DNA of 64,000 nucleotides, from positions 65,182,771 to 65,246,770 of the forward strand of contig CM066737.1 in assembly GCA_033961575.1 (NCBI GenBank). Direction: 5' to 3'. A model generated the notes under the pieces. It searched no databases and was not told where the DNA came from. It was given only the letters and a program-made list of their open reading frames with translations. A program made the translations under genes and the position numbers. Positions 31,870 to 44,029 of this stretch are shown here, piece by piece (positions within the stretch are counted from its first letter, which is position 1; each line of letters opens with the position of its first letter). Origin of the DNA: Aselliscus stoliczkanus (Eukaryota > Chordata > Mammalia > Chiroptera > Hipposideridae).

Positions 31870-32385
31870 CTAGAGGGGAGGCTTTGAGGAAGAATATTAT
31901 AGGAGTAATCTCTGCTTACATATATATATATATACTGTAGATCTACAAGCAAAATTATCTCGAACAACTAAACATCCCCAAAATAAGACACTTAAGGAAG
32001 GAAACAAAAAATTACAGTTAAATATTTCTATGGTTGAATAATCTCTTGAAAATTTGCTATTTTCTACTGACAATTCTGGCCAAGAAAATGAATTGGATTA
32101 AGGAGTGAAAGTTCTCAACGAAAGCCCAGTACTGACTTCCAGGAAATGCACTATATCCTTAGACAGAGTCAATTTTAATGGAATGCCCAGATAGATTTAT
32201 ATTTTAAGAGAATGCAATGAAATTGCTTAAGCCTTCATTATCTGAATAGAACTGTGATTCATGTTGTCAAGTCAGTAAGAGTTAGAAGGCAGAGAGATAG
32301 CAACCAGGATGATGGCTATTTAATGTTTCAGTTTATAGTATGAGGACATACTGATAATAATGATGATAGCTACTTTTAAAGCCAA
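31870..32385. other. Unannotated, with short (TA)n
   Basis: A (TA)8 run at 31918-31935; otherwise nothing recognised. Confidence 0.4.
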
Positions 32386-32389
32386 GTGG

Positions 32390-32575
32390 TTAATAGGGCA
32401 GCTTCTGGAGTCAGCCTGCTGGGTTTAAATTTCTTTCTCTGTCATTAATTATATGTGAGCTTGGGCATTTTTAATTAACTTCCTTGAACCTCAGTTTATC
32501 TGTACATTGAGAATAACAGTAGTACCTACCTCATATGGGGTATTGTTACAATTAAATGAGACAATACATGGAAAG
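32390..32575 (+). repeat. MIR element
   Basis: 'cttctggagtcagcctgctg', 'catttttaattaacttcctt', 'gaacctcagtttatctgtac', 'gtagtacctacctcatatgg', 'attaaatgagacaatacatg' in MIR order. Confidence 0.85.
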
Positions 32576-32814
32576 AAAGCATCAGTAATGCTTCAGAAAA
32601 CATTTGGCTCCACGTGTGAATGTAGGTTTTAGTGTTATGCATATTTTTCTGTACAGATCTTGTGTCCTGAGAAAGAATGAATCCATTTCCTTCAAATCGA
32701 TTGTATTCAGAAAAACTCAATTTGCATGGTGTTCATTTACACTTCTCATGACACTACATGCTCTGACTTGGGCTGAAGTGGTTCTTTGCTCTGCAAAAAT
32801 GGATAATAACCAGT

Positions 32815-33050
32815 AGCATTTATTGAATACTCGCTGTATGCCATGAACTCTTTTAAGAGCTTTAGAATTTCTCAGCAACCTTATGAGGTAAGGTCCGTAT
32901 ATCTGACAAGTAAACAGAAGCACAGAAAAGGTAAGAAATTTTTCTAATAATGCACAGTAAAGTATAGAGCCAGAATTTGAACCTTGGCAATGCATCTGAC
33001 TCTAGATCCAACACTCTTAATTACTATACTCCATTGTCTCTCTTTAACAG
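32815..33050 (-). repeat. MIR element
   Basis: 'gcatttattgaatactcgct', 'gcaaccttatgaggtaaggt', 'aagcacagaaaaggtaagaa', 'tatagagccagaatttgaac' follow the MIR complement. Confidence 0.8.
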
Positions 33051-33800
33051 TTTATCAAACCCATTAAAATTTTTTAAACTATTACATGGCATGTTTAACC
33101 AATTCAAAAGAACAAATATTTAAAGATATTTAGCTTTTTAGTAAAAATAGCCTGAAAGCAGATGCTTTTTTATTACATATAAATGTTATCTATTCATTCG
33201 AGCAAGGACTGTATTTATAAAGAGCTAACTTAAATTGTTATATGAACTCGAAGTATAATAAGATGACTGCTTATCTGAAATTCTAGTTTACTAAACTACC
33301 CTGCTTTGTAAGCCTTATAATTCAAACCCTCTCTAAAAGCTCATTTTAAATGCAAAATATTTTTGCTTTGAAGAAGACCTAAAAAGATCTTGTTAAATTC
33401 CCTTCTACAAAGAGATGTTTGTTGTTTAGGTAAATCCATGAGATGATGCTTCCTCCAAGTGTGCTACATTTCTTTGCATGCAGTTTAAATTAAATCTCAA
33501 GCAATTCTAGTTTCTGAAGGTGCATTGTAATAACCACATTTCTTTCAAAATCCAAAGTGGTCCAACCCAGCAGTCACTCAGATTCACAAAGCTTTTATTG
33601 TAATGTTAAACCTTTGAATCTGTTCCTTATCTGCATCAACAATCCTCAAGATTATAATGAAGAAAGAGCTAACTCTTTCCAAGAAAAGACACTTGCCTTG
33701 GTTTATATCTATTGATGAAAAAACATCCAGCCTAAGAGAAAGCTTATAAGAGTTCATTTGAGCCAAACTGAAGACAATTGCTTGGAAGCAAAATCTAAAC
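33051..33800. other. Unannotated AT-rich stretch
   Basis: No repeat or coding region recognised. Confidence 0.4.
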
Positions 33801-34310
33801 AGATTGAGAAAATGCTCCCCAAAATAGTGGTTTGCAGTTTATTTTATATGTAGAATCAAAGGAGGAGGGTTACATGAAATCCATTGGTGGTAGAGAAAGG
33901 GGGTGGGAGAAAGCAAAGTGTGGGGGTTGGAATCTCTGGGATTGGATAACAGTAAACTGGAGAGACAGGTACTTCTTTTACATAGGTGGGTACAGGCAAT
34001 TAATATTTCATTTTTTACAGCACATAGAGATGATAATCAGGGGACAAGAACAATAATGAGGGATTCTGTAGTTTCCTGGCCTTGTCTGGAAAAAGGGACT
34101 ACTAATATTCCAAGCATGTTATCTTAGATGCAAAAAGACAATAGAAAGGCTCACTTAAGTTAAAGATTGACCTTTGTCAAGGAAGCTTCAGGCTAAAGAT
34201 GTGACTTCCTGCCATGACCCACCTTAGTTAGGAATTTTTATGTTCATGCCATCCTATGTGATTATTTTCAGTCTCCTGAGCTTATCAGGTTTAACTTGTG
34301 GCGCCTTTTC
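33800..34310 (-). repeat. Probable old LTR/ERV fragment
   Basis: 'gctccccaaaatagtggttt', 'gcagtttattttatatgtag', 'ggggttggaatctctgggat', 'agattgacctttgtcaagga' look like a degraded class I ERV or LTR. 'tttatt' gives AATAAA on the minus strand. Family and boundaries uncertain. Confidence 0.35.
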
Positions 34311-34647
34311 CATCCACATGTCTAAGTCTTATAATATCTTGGCTGTGAGTTTATTTGGAATTGTAGAGGTATTATTAAACCTAATTTTCTCAAATGTTGT
34401 CCAACCATTAAAATGGAGGCTACATAAACCACTGTATTTGCATTGCTTTTTCTCATAGTCCTCTTTTTAGCCCTTTTTGGTATATAACATCAAGGGATAA
34501 AATAACACTATCAAGGACTTTTGAAGACTGTATTTATTTATAGACTTTGGAATTTCTCATTGTCACTTATATATTCTATCTTTTAATGTTACCAGGAAAA
34601 TGACTTTGAACACCTTGGTACTTGTCTTCTTGAAGGAAAGCTTTCCA
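34310..34647. other. Unannotated
   Basis: May continue the ERV-like fragment; not resolved. Confidence 0.3.
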
Positions 34648-34665
34648 TCAAGAGATGGTAATTTG

Positions 34666-34788
34666 GGGCCGGCAGAGTGGCGCAGTGGTTGAGCGCTGGC
34701 TTTGGAAGCCAGCGGCCCTGGTTTGGGTCCCAAATATGAGGGCCAGTGATACTGCCCTCAGAAAAAAAAAAAAAAAGATACTTAGCTG
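34666..34788 (+). mobile_element. Short tRNA-derived SINE with extra 3' bases
   Basis: Head 'gggccggcagagtggcgcag', end 'ctgccctcag' plus A-run, then 12 further bases (gatacttagctg). The perfect 18-bp duplication tcaagagatggtaatttg lies at 34648-34665 and 34789-34806. The non-A bases between tail and duplication are part of the inserted copy. Confidence 0.95.
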
Positions 34789-34809
34789 TCAAGAGATGGT
34801 AATTTGTGC

Positions 34810-35420
34810 AGCATGAACAGCAGAAGTTTATTAGTAAAACAGAGAGTATACCCTGAGACATGGAGAAGTTGACCCAAGAGAGGGAAGCAACTCTACCTTC
34901 CACTGTATGAAGGCTTTTATTTCAATGGGTAAAATTGCCCCTCCCCTTCTCCTTATCTCTTTCTCCCCCTGAGATGCCTGGTCCTCTGGCACTTAGCAAT
35001 GCATTTCTTTGATTTAAGAGCATGAGTAAACATATCCTTTTGGTTCAGGGGCTGAATAGACACATCCCCTTGATTTTGGGGGATATGTAAGCACATCGAT
35101 TAGGGGTGTGTGAAAATCTGGAATCCTGTGGGCTAGTGAGGTATTGGTGGCCCTGACAAACAGGATGTTTTCCTCCCTTCTCTGACTTTTAAGCACACAT
35201 CTCTGATTTAGAAGTGTGTGTAAGCTTGGAGCCTGCTAGGCAGCTGCCAGGGGTCTTGACCCAAGTAGGAGCTGCAGCAAGGGGCTTTCTAACCAAGGCT
35301 AAATCTTTCCTCCTCCTGCTCATTTCTATCTGTCTATGTACCTACCCTACCATTAGTAGAGCAGGTGGGTTAATTAAGTGTACTTTGGTGTTATGTTAAA
35401 AGGAAAGTGCAGTATTTGGA
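34810..35420 (-). repeat. Possible old LTR fragment
   Basis: 'cagcagaagtttattagtaa' (AATAAA on the minus strand) followed by C/T-rich and repeated phrases (gatttaagagcatgagtaaa; cttgattttgggggatatgt; tgatttagaagtgtgtgtaa) suggests an LTR with internal short repeats. Not assigned to a family. Confidence 0.35.
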
Positions 35421-36050
35421 AGTTGTAGCTGCTCGAATCTAGAAGAGCTAGTTGTTATTAATCAAGTTGAACACTGGATGGCAGTCCTCACTAATAATAT
35501 GTATAAAGGCTAGTGATAAAATAGGAAGTACTGATGCAAAATAACACACTAGACAGCCTAAGTATTGCCAATTTTAACAGCTAAAAGTCAGCAAAGAAGA
35601 ACTTTGAACAAAGATGGTGACAGAATGAGAATGTTAAAAATAGTGAGCTTACTTGGTATCATCATGAATATGTGAAACTTATGCTTCAGTTGATTTGACA
35701 ATATCGTGCACTAAAAATCAGTTTCAGAAGTTTTACTCCAATATCTAAATGCGAAGTCTCAGACCACAAATTAGTTTCACCCTTCTTTATTGTCATCTGA
35801 AACCCAGTCTTGGCTGAAGACTTAGTTAGCATGATTTAGCCTGAGGTGAATTTACCTCAAGGGGTGCTTTTAAATTTTGCTTGATCTCATACCCCACAAA
35901 TAACACTCGTGGTTTCTTTGGTGCTTTCTTAATCATTTTCCAACATTATAACCAAGATTCCTCAAATGGAAAAACAAATATTAGTATATTCAATTTTATG
36001 TCTGGAAGGAACGCTTACATTGGATTGTCTCAGATATTTCTATGCTTTTT
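35421..36050. other. Unannotated
   Basis: Nothing recognised. Confidence 0.4.
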
Positions 36051-36054
36051 CACT

Positions 36055-36290
36055 GTATGGTTCCAGTGCATGGAATAAAATCGATCTGAATTTGAATCTC
36101 AACTCTACCACTAAAAAGCTGGGTGGACATGAGCAAATTACTTAATCTCTCTAGTCTTCAGTTTCCTAAATTGTCAAATGGATAAATTTTTGAGATGACA
36201 CACTCTTAGAGATTTGATGTAAGTTCTAAATGAAATTATGTATGCATAGTTCTTCAGATGATATGAATGAATATAACCATTATTACCATT
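36055..36290 (+). repeat. MIR element
   Basis: 'tgaatttgaatctcaactct', 'gcaaattacttaatctctct', 'agtcttcagtttcctaaatt' in MIR order. Confidence 0.8.
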
Positions 36291-36994
36291 ATCAGCTTAA
36301 CTAATATGTATTTCTCTTTCTGGAATATTTTGTTAATTGATTGTTCATATAAACAGCTAACCAAAGTTACTGGTATAAACTCTTAATTAACCTATATTAG
36401 AACAAATGGCAGTATCTCTAAAATTTAGAGGCAATAACTAGGAAAATAAGGCATTGATAATAAGGAAAAATATCATATATATTTTTCTATACCTTCATAT
36501 AGTGTTCGCTGAATGCTCTGAGTCTGCCTATCCGTTGTGGACTGATGAAATACTGTCATATTCCTGAAGAGTGCATTCTTTCCTTAAATGAGGTCAGTTT
36601 CATATACTTTTGCTAAAACTCTTGTTGTTAGGGAAGGCAGTGAGTTGAAATGCATTTTCTGTATCCCTTACCAGTGGCGCCTTCTGGCTTGCAGAAAAGG
36701 ATGGTAATTTCTCACTTATGGATTCACTTACTGTCCAATTAGCCTAATAGTTATATAGAAACAACAACAACAAAAAAATGTCTTAAGGCTTCTAGGAGCC
36801 ATGCTACATAATGACAGTAATAACCTCCATAATATATTTTTCTGCTTAAAGATATTAAGGCTACCGGATTTATATAAAGGCATCAGAAATGCTTCTCCTT
36901 TCAGATTCGACATTCTCATTGTCTCCCTAATGAAAGAAAATATTTGCTTCATACTATGAAATATTTTGTGGCAATAATTGAATTTAAGTGATTG
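36291..36994. other. Unannotated
   Basis: No named repeat; the 74-codon minus frame at 36728-36952 has no motif. Confidence 0.4.
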
Positions 36995-37645
36995 TTTTAT
37001 AATCCTGGTGATACTGTGCTACGGTCGGGCTGCCTGCCACTTGCAAAAGTTAAAAATCAAGAGACATGGTTGGTGGAAAGAAAAGCAGGTTTATTCAGAA
37101 TGCTGGCATTCCTGGAGGATGGCAGACTCCTGTCCAAGGCCACCTCATTCCTAGACCAGTCAGAAGGTGTTACGGGTACACAAGAAGAAAGAAGGAAAGG
37201 AGGAGTTGCTCTGACAGGTCTGAGGCCTGACATCCTTTGTGGGGTCTGGTCTGTGTTGAAGACTGTTATCTCCGGACTCTGAACTCAGACTCGGCCATAG
37301 CGGCCTGGGACTTCAATGTGTCACCAGTAAATAGTGAAAGGGTGTTGTAAATTGGATTCCAGTGTCCTGAGGATTAAGAAATTGCTCTTTCCAGGTTAGT
37401 ATTCTGTTAATTAAATGGATTAACAAGGTATGTTTACCTTGAGAAAGGGAACAAAACAGTACTTCAGTAAATCAGTAAGGGGAAAACCAAAGAAGAAACA
37501 GCTGAATATCAGGGCAAACCATACTGCAAAACAGCTAAGTTTAATTGCAAGTGGTTAGATAGCGAGCCAGGTGTTGAGTGAAACTGCAAACGAGTTAAGT
37601 CTGAGTTACTGATTCCTGAATTAGTTCTCCCTTACACTGGGGAAA
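36995..37645 (-). mobile_element. Solo LTR, class I ERV-like (family copy 2)
   Basis: Homologous to 1255-1870 over its full length, with moderate divergence. On the minus strand it starts near 'tgtaagggagaactaattca' and carries AATAAA opposite 'tttattcag' at about 37090. It contains an extra segment (gttagatagcgagccaggtg) not in copy 1. No provirus adjoins it. Confidence 0.75.
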
Positions 37646-38679
37646 AAAGATTATATATGTATATATTCTAATCACATGGTTTAAATAAGGACTACAGAAA
37701 TTCAATAATGTGAACTTTTTGTTCCTGAAATGCAAAATGGGAAACTGATACTCCTGCCTCCAGGTTCATAAGGAATTGATATATACACACATATATAATA
37801 ACTATATGTCCCAAGGACAAACAGATATTGGCTCAAGTGTATGAATATATCTATATGGTAATTATATGGCTAATTATTAGAGAAAAATAAAAACATCCTG
37901 GATTTCATTTTATTAAAGTTCTGGAAATATTATTTTTTAAATCCAGTTTAGAGAAGTGAGGGGTTACCCAAGATTTCAGAACCAAAACAAAACAAACAAA
38001 AAACAGATGCTCAAAATTTATCATCTTACAATAGGAAACCAGTTTTCAATTCCTACCTTGTACAAGGAGAAAGGTGACTTAGTACTTGTCTAAGAATAAT
38101 TTATTTTTGAACAAGAACAGCTCTAAAATATTTGTAAATGCTTAATTGAAATACAAAAACACCATGAAAAGCTCCACATCTAAGATTTGGTAAGGAAATT
38201 ATTACCAAGTGCTTCCCTTTTCCTCAGTGAGCCAACCCACCACACCAATTGCACACATGCAGTAAAGCAAATATCACACTTCCTATTTTCTCAGGATAGT
38301 CCTAATTTGCAACCATTGTTCTAGAAACTCTTTTAATAGCTCCAACTTTCACTCCCAAGATGTCTTGGTTTGTGTAATAAATTATATGGTCACAATAGGT
38401 AGAATGAATGTTAAGGAAAAGGGCATTATACCCAAAATAAGTTTCTCAGCAGTGCTAATTGTTCCAGGAGGAAAATAGGCTTATCATTTGTTTTTTTATC
38501 CTGCAGCCTTGGGAAGTTGGTGTGGGGGAGGGGATCATGAAAAAGGGGCTATATGAATCTCACTAAATTAGTGAGAGGGAAAAGATTTAGTGTGCTGGAA
38601 CCCTAAAAAAATGGAGAGAACCCAAGGGGCTTTTCATTCGCCATCTCAGAAAGCCATCAGACAGTTCCTCAGAAAGATG
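37646..38679. other. Unannotated AT-rich stretch
   Basis: No repeat family recognised. 38490-38560 is G-rich (ggtgtgggggaggggatcat). No gene supported. Confidence 0.4.
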
Positions 38680-39250
38680 ATTTAAATACAGAGTTAGCAT
38701 ATGGCCCATCAATTCCACTCCTGAGTATATACCCAAAAGAATTGTAAACAGGTATTCAAACAAATATCCATACAGAAATGTTTATAATAGCACTATTCAT
38801 AAAAGTTAAAAGGTGGAAGCAATCCAAATATCCATCAACTGGTTAATGGATAAATAGAATGCATATCCATATCATGGGATATTATTTGCCAATAAAAATG
38901 AATGAAGTTATGATACATGCTACAACATGGATGACTCGAATCATTATGCAGAGTGAAAGAAGCTAGACAGAATAGCCATATGTTGTGTAATATTATTTAT
39001 ATGAAATATCTTTGAAAGGCAAATTCATAGACAGAAAGTAGATTAGTGGTTGCCAAGGATTAAGGGAAGGGGAGGTGTTTATAGAGCTACTGCTGATAGG
39101 TATGGTGTCTCTTTTTGAGGTGCTAAAATTGATTCATAACTAGATAGTGATGATCTTTACTTAACTTCGTGAATGTACAAAACAACACTAAATTATACAC
39201 TTTAGAAGGGTGAATTTTATGGCATATGGATAGCTCAAGAACAAAAAAAA
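38680..39250 (+). repeat. Old L1 (L1M-type) ORF2 end and 3' UTR
   Basis: 'ttccactcctgagtatatac' begins decayed ORF2 C-terminal coding (IYPKE- and MFIIALF-like pieces). 'atgctacaacatggatgact', 'gattagtggttgccaaggat', 'attatacactttagaagggt', 'gaattttatggcatatggat' follow in L1M order to an A-run at about 39250. Confidence 0.85.
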
Positions 39251-39617
39251 AATAGGACAGTCAGAAATTATAGAAGATGAGATCCCTTTATCTTTCCTTT
39301 TTCATCTCCTTCATCATGTAACAGGCTCTTCTCTCATTTTGCCTTCCATTGTAACCTTTTGCTCCTTTCTCACTGCTGTGCCCCAAATATGGGGGTGGGG
39401 CAAGAGGATGGGTTCATCTTTAGCAACATAGTCAAACACTGGCACTGCAAGATTACAAGCACCAACCCCAACTGGCACCATATAAAATGTCATCACAGCC
39501 AGGAACTCCGAGTTCACTCTTGTCTAAGTAGCTCTAAGTTCCCTTAATATGAAAATTATAGCAAAGAAACCTTGTCCTGATGAGGATCTTTATTTTGTTT
39601 TTGCATAACCAAGGTAG
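39251..39617. other. Unannotated
   Basis: Nothing recognised; open frames on both strands at 39314-39547 overlap and lack motifs. Confidence 0.4.
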
Positions 39618-39690
39618 GAGAGCCAGAGGGAGGGGGAGGGAAGGAAGGAGGAGGGGAAGGGGAGGGGAGAGGGAAAGGGAGAGGGAGAGA
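39618..39690 (+). repeat. G-rich purine tract
   Basis: Pure A/G sequence with at least eight runs of three or more G (ggaggggaaggggaggggag and neighbours). Confidence 0.9.
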
Positions 39691-40137
39691 CTTGGGCAAG
39701 GCAAAAGCCAATCAGTATAGTAGATACTGTTTAAGAATTCAAGAAACAGACTAGTTAGTAGACAAAGGATAATTTAGGGAGCAGGTCTAAACCTAGGCAG
39801 CTCTACCCTCGGGCTGAAACCCATGTGGTATTTACCAACCAGAGATACATGCAATAGCTACAGGAGTCTAAAATTCTTAGTGATCTCTTTATGAATTTTC
39901 TCTGGCACCTAATGACTATTTCAGCCAAACTGATAGAATGTTGCATAATGGATTGAGTCTTTCAACATTTTGCCAATCAATATTTCTCTTCTTAAATTTA
40001 ACATCTTTTAGGTGTGCTTAGACTCCTAAAAAGAACAGTCTCATAAAAAATTCAGAATACAGGTGCCAACACAGCCATAATCTAGAAATTTGCTAATTGT
40101 TGATGTGTTGATGGGCGTTAATAATTTGACTAATAAC
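39691..40137. other. Unannotated
   Basis: Nothing recognised. Confidence 0.4.
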
Positions 40138-40720
40138 TATGACTCAGGCAGTATCATTCACTGTTATCTATTGCTTAGTTAAAAAAATATTACAACTTCA
40201 GAGGCTAAAAATAACATATTTTCTCACAGTTTCTGTGCCATGGAGTCCGGGTAGGACTAAACTATGCCTTCTGCTTAGGGTTTCACAAGACTGTAAATCA
40301 AGGTGTCTAGGGCTGCATTCTCGTCTACAGCTTCAACTGGGGAATAATATGCTTCCAAGCTCATTCAGATTGTTGGCATGTTTCATTTTATTGCAGCCAT
40401 AGAGGCTTCTTCCTGGATCTTGGCTTAAAGCCACTCTCAGATCCTAGAGTCTATTCCACATAAGCCCCCTAAAATGCTTATTTCTTCAAAGCTAATAAGG
40501 TAGAGAAACTCTAGAGTAAGTCTGCTAGCAAAACAGAATCTCATGTAACCTGAGTAATCACAAAAGTGGCATGTCATCATTTCTGCCATATTCTAAAGCC
40601 TATAACCTATTACAGGCCCTGTCCTCACTCAGTGGGAGAGGATTACACAGAGGTATAGACCCCATGAGGCAGGAATCATGGAGCCATCTTAGAGCCTGTT
40701 TACCTAAAAATGTGTGCTTT
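40138..40720 (-). repeat. Old mammalian interspersed repeat (LTR-like)
   Basis: 'ttttctcacagtttctgtgc', 'aatcaaggtgtctagggctg', 'cagcttcaactggggaata' follow a common placental repeat with a 'ctcacagtttctggaggc' motif. Family not assigned. Confidence 0.4.
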
Positions 40721-41189
40721 TTAAGTAATTTTAATAATTATTTATTGAAACATTTGCTGAAACATCGCAAAGTTTTATATTTTTTAAAATAAAGTTTATA
40801 TGTGTTCTTTATTCCACCTCCCCACCATGAGAAATAGTGAGATCCTTTGAAAAGCTGGCAACATTTTTTTTCCTCTCATGAATCACACGTTAATCCTGAT
40901 CTATCTTCAGCTTTGCTCAGACCTTTATAGGAATGTGGAGTCTATTTTGGGGGCATGTAACTTAAGCAAGATGGAGGAAGATGCCCAAAAGAAAACAACA
41001 AAAATGATTAAAGGGATTGGAAATAAATTCTGCAAGAAAAGTAAGATTGCAGGTACTCATTACAGGAAAGAGAATGTTAACACGAATGGGTGGCCTTATT
41101 AACAATATTGCCATATGTGTTGAGTGATAATCACTAGGGAAAATAATTTGTATCTTGTGATGGTAAAATATTAAATGGATTTAAATTCC

Positions 41190-41190
<1 letters not shown>
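40721..41190. other. Unannotated
   Basis: The plus-strand frame at 40878-41102 (74 codons) has no recognised domain. Nothing else seen. Confidence 0.4.

Positions 41191-41217
<27 letters not shown>
41191..41217. repeat. (GT)n microsatellite
   Basis: Thirteen GT dinucleotides. Confidence 0.95.
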
Positions 41218-41220
<3 letters not shown>

Positions 41221-41830
41221 AAATACATGCTATATCAAGAAAAATGAGAAATGTTTCATAGATGCTGTATACGTTTCAATAACCCTTGGGTTGCCTTTAG
41301 GTACAGTCCTTCTTAAAAGCCGGGAAAAGGCCTGTGACTATCACTTTTGTTCTGAAGATTGCATGAAAGGAATATCCGAATGGAAATAGTTTAAAGGCAT
41401 ACCAACCTCTACTAAACATTCAAGAAGACAGAGCAATTTATTACTATGTGCTTGTTGGTTTTGCTTCTCTGAGTTTTTGGAGTATAATAATATTATCTTA
41501 TGGTATCAGGCTTACCCTGTTTTTAACATACACATAAGTAGAATTATAGCCAAATATATTGTCCAAAATAGAACACTTTTAAGAGTGAAAAGAGATTTAA
41601 TTAATCATAATGGTAGGATAACATGCAAAAACCAGAATGGCCCCAGGCAAACTGGGACACATGTTCATTATAACTAAAATCATATCCCTGACAGGCAATA
41701 ATTAAAAGAATGACTAGCAGGGAAGAGTTAGTTTTTTTTCAGATCCCCAGAAGGCTAGATCATAAGCTCTCTGTGGGTGGGGCTAAGGTAGGTCTTAGGC
41801 TTTTTACTCATAGCATCTAAATGAGTACAG
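41218..41830. other. Unannotated
   Basis: Nothing recognised. Confidence 0.4.
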
Positions 41831-41834
41831 CTGG

Positions 41835-42030
41835 GAAAGAACTGAATAGTAGTAATAATGACAAGTATTTCCTGTAGGCCGGCACTGTTCCAAGCACTTC
41901 ACAAGTATTAACATATTAAAAAACTTCCACAATTGTGTGAGGTACTAATATTATCATCATCTCCATCTTAAAATAAGGAAACTGAAAAACAGAAAAGTTA
42001 ACTAGTTCAAGCTTTCACAGAGCTGGGATT
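41835..42030 (-). repeat. MIR element
   Basis: 'gcactgttccaagcacttca', 'attgtgtgaggtactaatat', 'ataaggaaactgaaaaacag', 'cagagctgggattcaaaccc' follow the MIR complement. Confidence 0.85.
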
Positions 42031-42190
42031 CAAACCCTCTCTTATCTCTCTCTCTCTTTTATTCTCACATCTTCATGTCCCTACTTTCTCTCTGTCTCTT
42101 TCTCTCTCTGTCTCCCATCTCTCTTCTTTCTTTTCTTCCCTCCCTCTCTTGTATCTCTTCTGTCTCTTTTATTTCTCTCCCTTTCTCTAA
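42031..42190. repeat. Pyrimidine-rich low-complexity tract
   Basis: TCTC- and CTTT-rich sequence with few purines for about 160 bp. Confidence 0.85.
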
Positions 42191-43005
42191 TTTAATCTTT
42201 ATGCTTTTCTTCCATGAAATATCCCATTTTTAAAGAAGGTTCTAATACTTAAGAAAAAAGGTGTGTAAACCTTTGAATTTAATTATTCATAAGATTTTAT
42301 CTAGTCCTTAAACAATTCAACAAACATTATCCAGTGTCTACTATGTGCACGAACCTATTCTAAAATGTAGCACGATACAGCAAAATGAGAATGAATAGAA
42401 GACTCCTTGAGTACAGAAGTGTATGGTTTAAATAAAACAATGTCTGAAACACCAGTAAATAAGATAAAGGATGATACTACAGGAAAGCATTCAGTGTGAT
42501 AGAAATTTTCTCTGTAGTTGAACTCTTGGCATATGCCCAGTTAAAATTGTAGATGGCCTCTCTTTGTATTAGTCCCTAACCAAGCAAAATACTATCTAAC
42601 TGGCTATTATTTCCTTAGGGAGTAGTAGTTATGTGTACTCCTTCTTCTCTCCACTCTTCTCATTCTTGACACACCTTTTCTTATTCACCCAGTAAATAAT
42701 TAATGAGTGTCTATTTTATGTCAGGTATAATACTGGGATTCATAACACTTGCCAAACTATTTGAAATTATGTGTTTGCTTGTCTTTCTCTCCCACTAGAC
42801 CTGTTCTTACCCAGGGATACATGAATGAATGGGGGTGTATGATGAAACCTCCTGAGTCTGTATGCAGCATTTTATGTACTTGAACACATGTTCATTTTTT
42901 GGACAGAGATTCAATAGCCTTCATCAGATTTTCAAAAAGGGTCATGTGCCACAGGAATTGCCTCTATCATACTTTGAATTTTGAACAGCTCAGTGTTAAA
43001 ATCAC
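42191..43005. other. Mostly unannotated; two L2-like tails
   Basis: Antisense L2-tail-like phrases at 42315-42380 (acaaacattatccagtgtct) and 42675-42745 (cagtaaataattaatgagtg). The rest is unrecognised. Confidence 0.4.
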
Positions 43006-43009
43006 AAAT

Positions 43010-43180
43010 CCTAGACTCAGACCACCTGTGAAATGAATGATACACGGTAACTGATACAACTCTTTAAGTTGGGTTTCCTTCCAGATTTAATGTGAGGATT
43101 AAATGAACTGAATTTTGTAAATTACTTAGTGTATTTCCAGGTACTTAGTTGTGCTCAATAAATACAGTGTTTTCACATAG
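43010..43180 (+). repeat. MIR element
   Basis: 'ctagactcagaccacctgtg', 'gatttaatgtgaggattaaa', 'ttgtgctcaataaatacagt' in MIR order. Confidence 0.7.
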
Positions 43181-43224
43181 TAGGCACCAAATCACATTAA
43201 ATTGGTAAAGTGAGCATTTTTCTA

Positions 43225-43450
43225 AGACAGGGTTTCTCAGCCTTGGCACTATTGATACTTTAGGAAGGATAATTCTTTGTTGTAGGAGGCTGTCCTTTGC
43301 ATTGTAAGATGTTTAGCAGCATTCCTGAGCTCTACGCAGTAGGTGGCAATAACAAACCCTTCCCAGCTATGAGCACCAAATGTCTCCAGACATTATCAAA
43401 TGCTTCTGGGGGCAAAGTCACTCTCTTCCCCTCTGCGAACAACTGATCTA
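43225..43450 (-). repeat. MER5A-like hAT MITE
   Basis: 'cagggtttctcagccttggc', 'aggaggctgtcctttgcatt', 'aagatgtttagcagcattcc', 'atgtctccagacattatcaa' match the MER5A complement. The right end is degraded. Confidence 0.8.
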
Positions 43451-43744
43451 AATGAATAGAGTTGATCAATAGGTTATGAGATAATTATTTTTATCAACTT
43501 CATATTTCACTGTCAGGGGCACCATATTGATCCAGTAGGTGACTGATCACTCAATAGAGGGAATTGACTAGTGATGTCAAATAGTGGGCATTCACCACTT
43601 ACCTTCAACTAGATGCTAATCATCTCACAGGAGTTCAGAAGGCCTGGTAAAGACAGTTAAGATGAGGCATTCACCAATCTGTAGACACTTTGAAATATCT
43701 CTATTAATTCAGAGCACATCTAGAAACTTGCTAGGCAAGAATAT

Positions 43745-43972
43745 GGCTTCCTCAGAGTCAACACAGATAGTTTAGTGGATACCAGAGGGTAAGGGGGGAA
43801 GGGGAATGGTAGAAGAAGGTAAAAGGGGATCAAATATATGGTGATGGAAGGAGAACTGACTGCATGGTGAACATACAATGCAATATATAGATGATGTATT
43901 ATAGAATTGTACACTTGAAACCTATGTAACTTTACTAACCATTGTCACCCCAATAAACTTCAATTAAAAAAA
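43745..43972 (+). mobile_element. L1 3' UTR fragment, sense
   Basis: 'tagtttagtggataccagag', 'tcaaatatatggtgatggaa', 'tagatgatgtattatagaat', 'cacttgaaacctatgtaact', 'tcaccccaataaacttcaat' plus A-run. Confidence 0.92.
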
Positions 43973-44029
43973 AAGCCAATGGGTACATTTTTAATTTTCA
44001 CAGGATTTACCATTCCTTGATTTATTTTT

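Noticed and set aside
31638..31967. Frame with a long Leu-Ser repeat
   Set aside because: Translation of the (GA)n tract complement.
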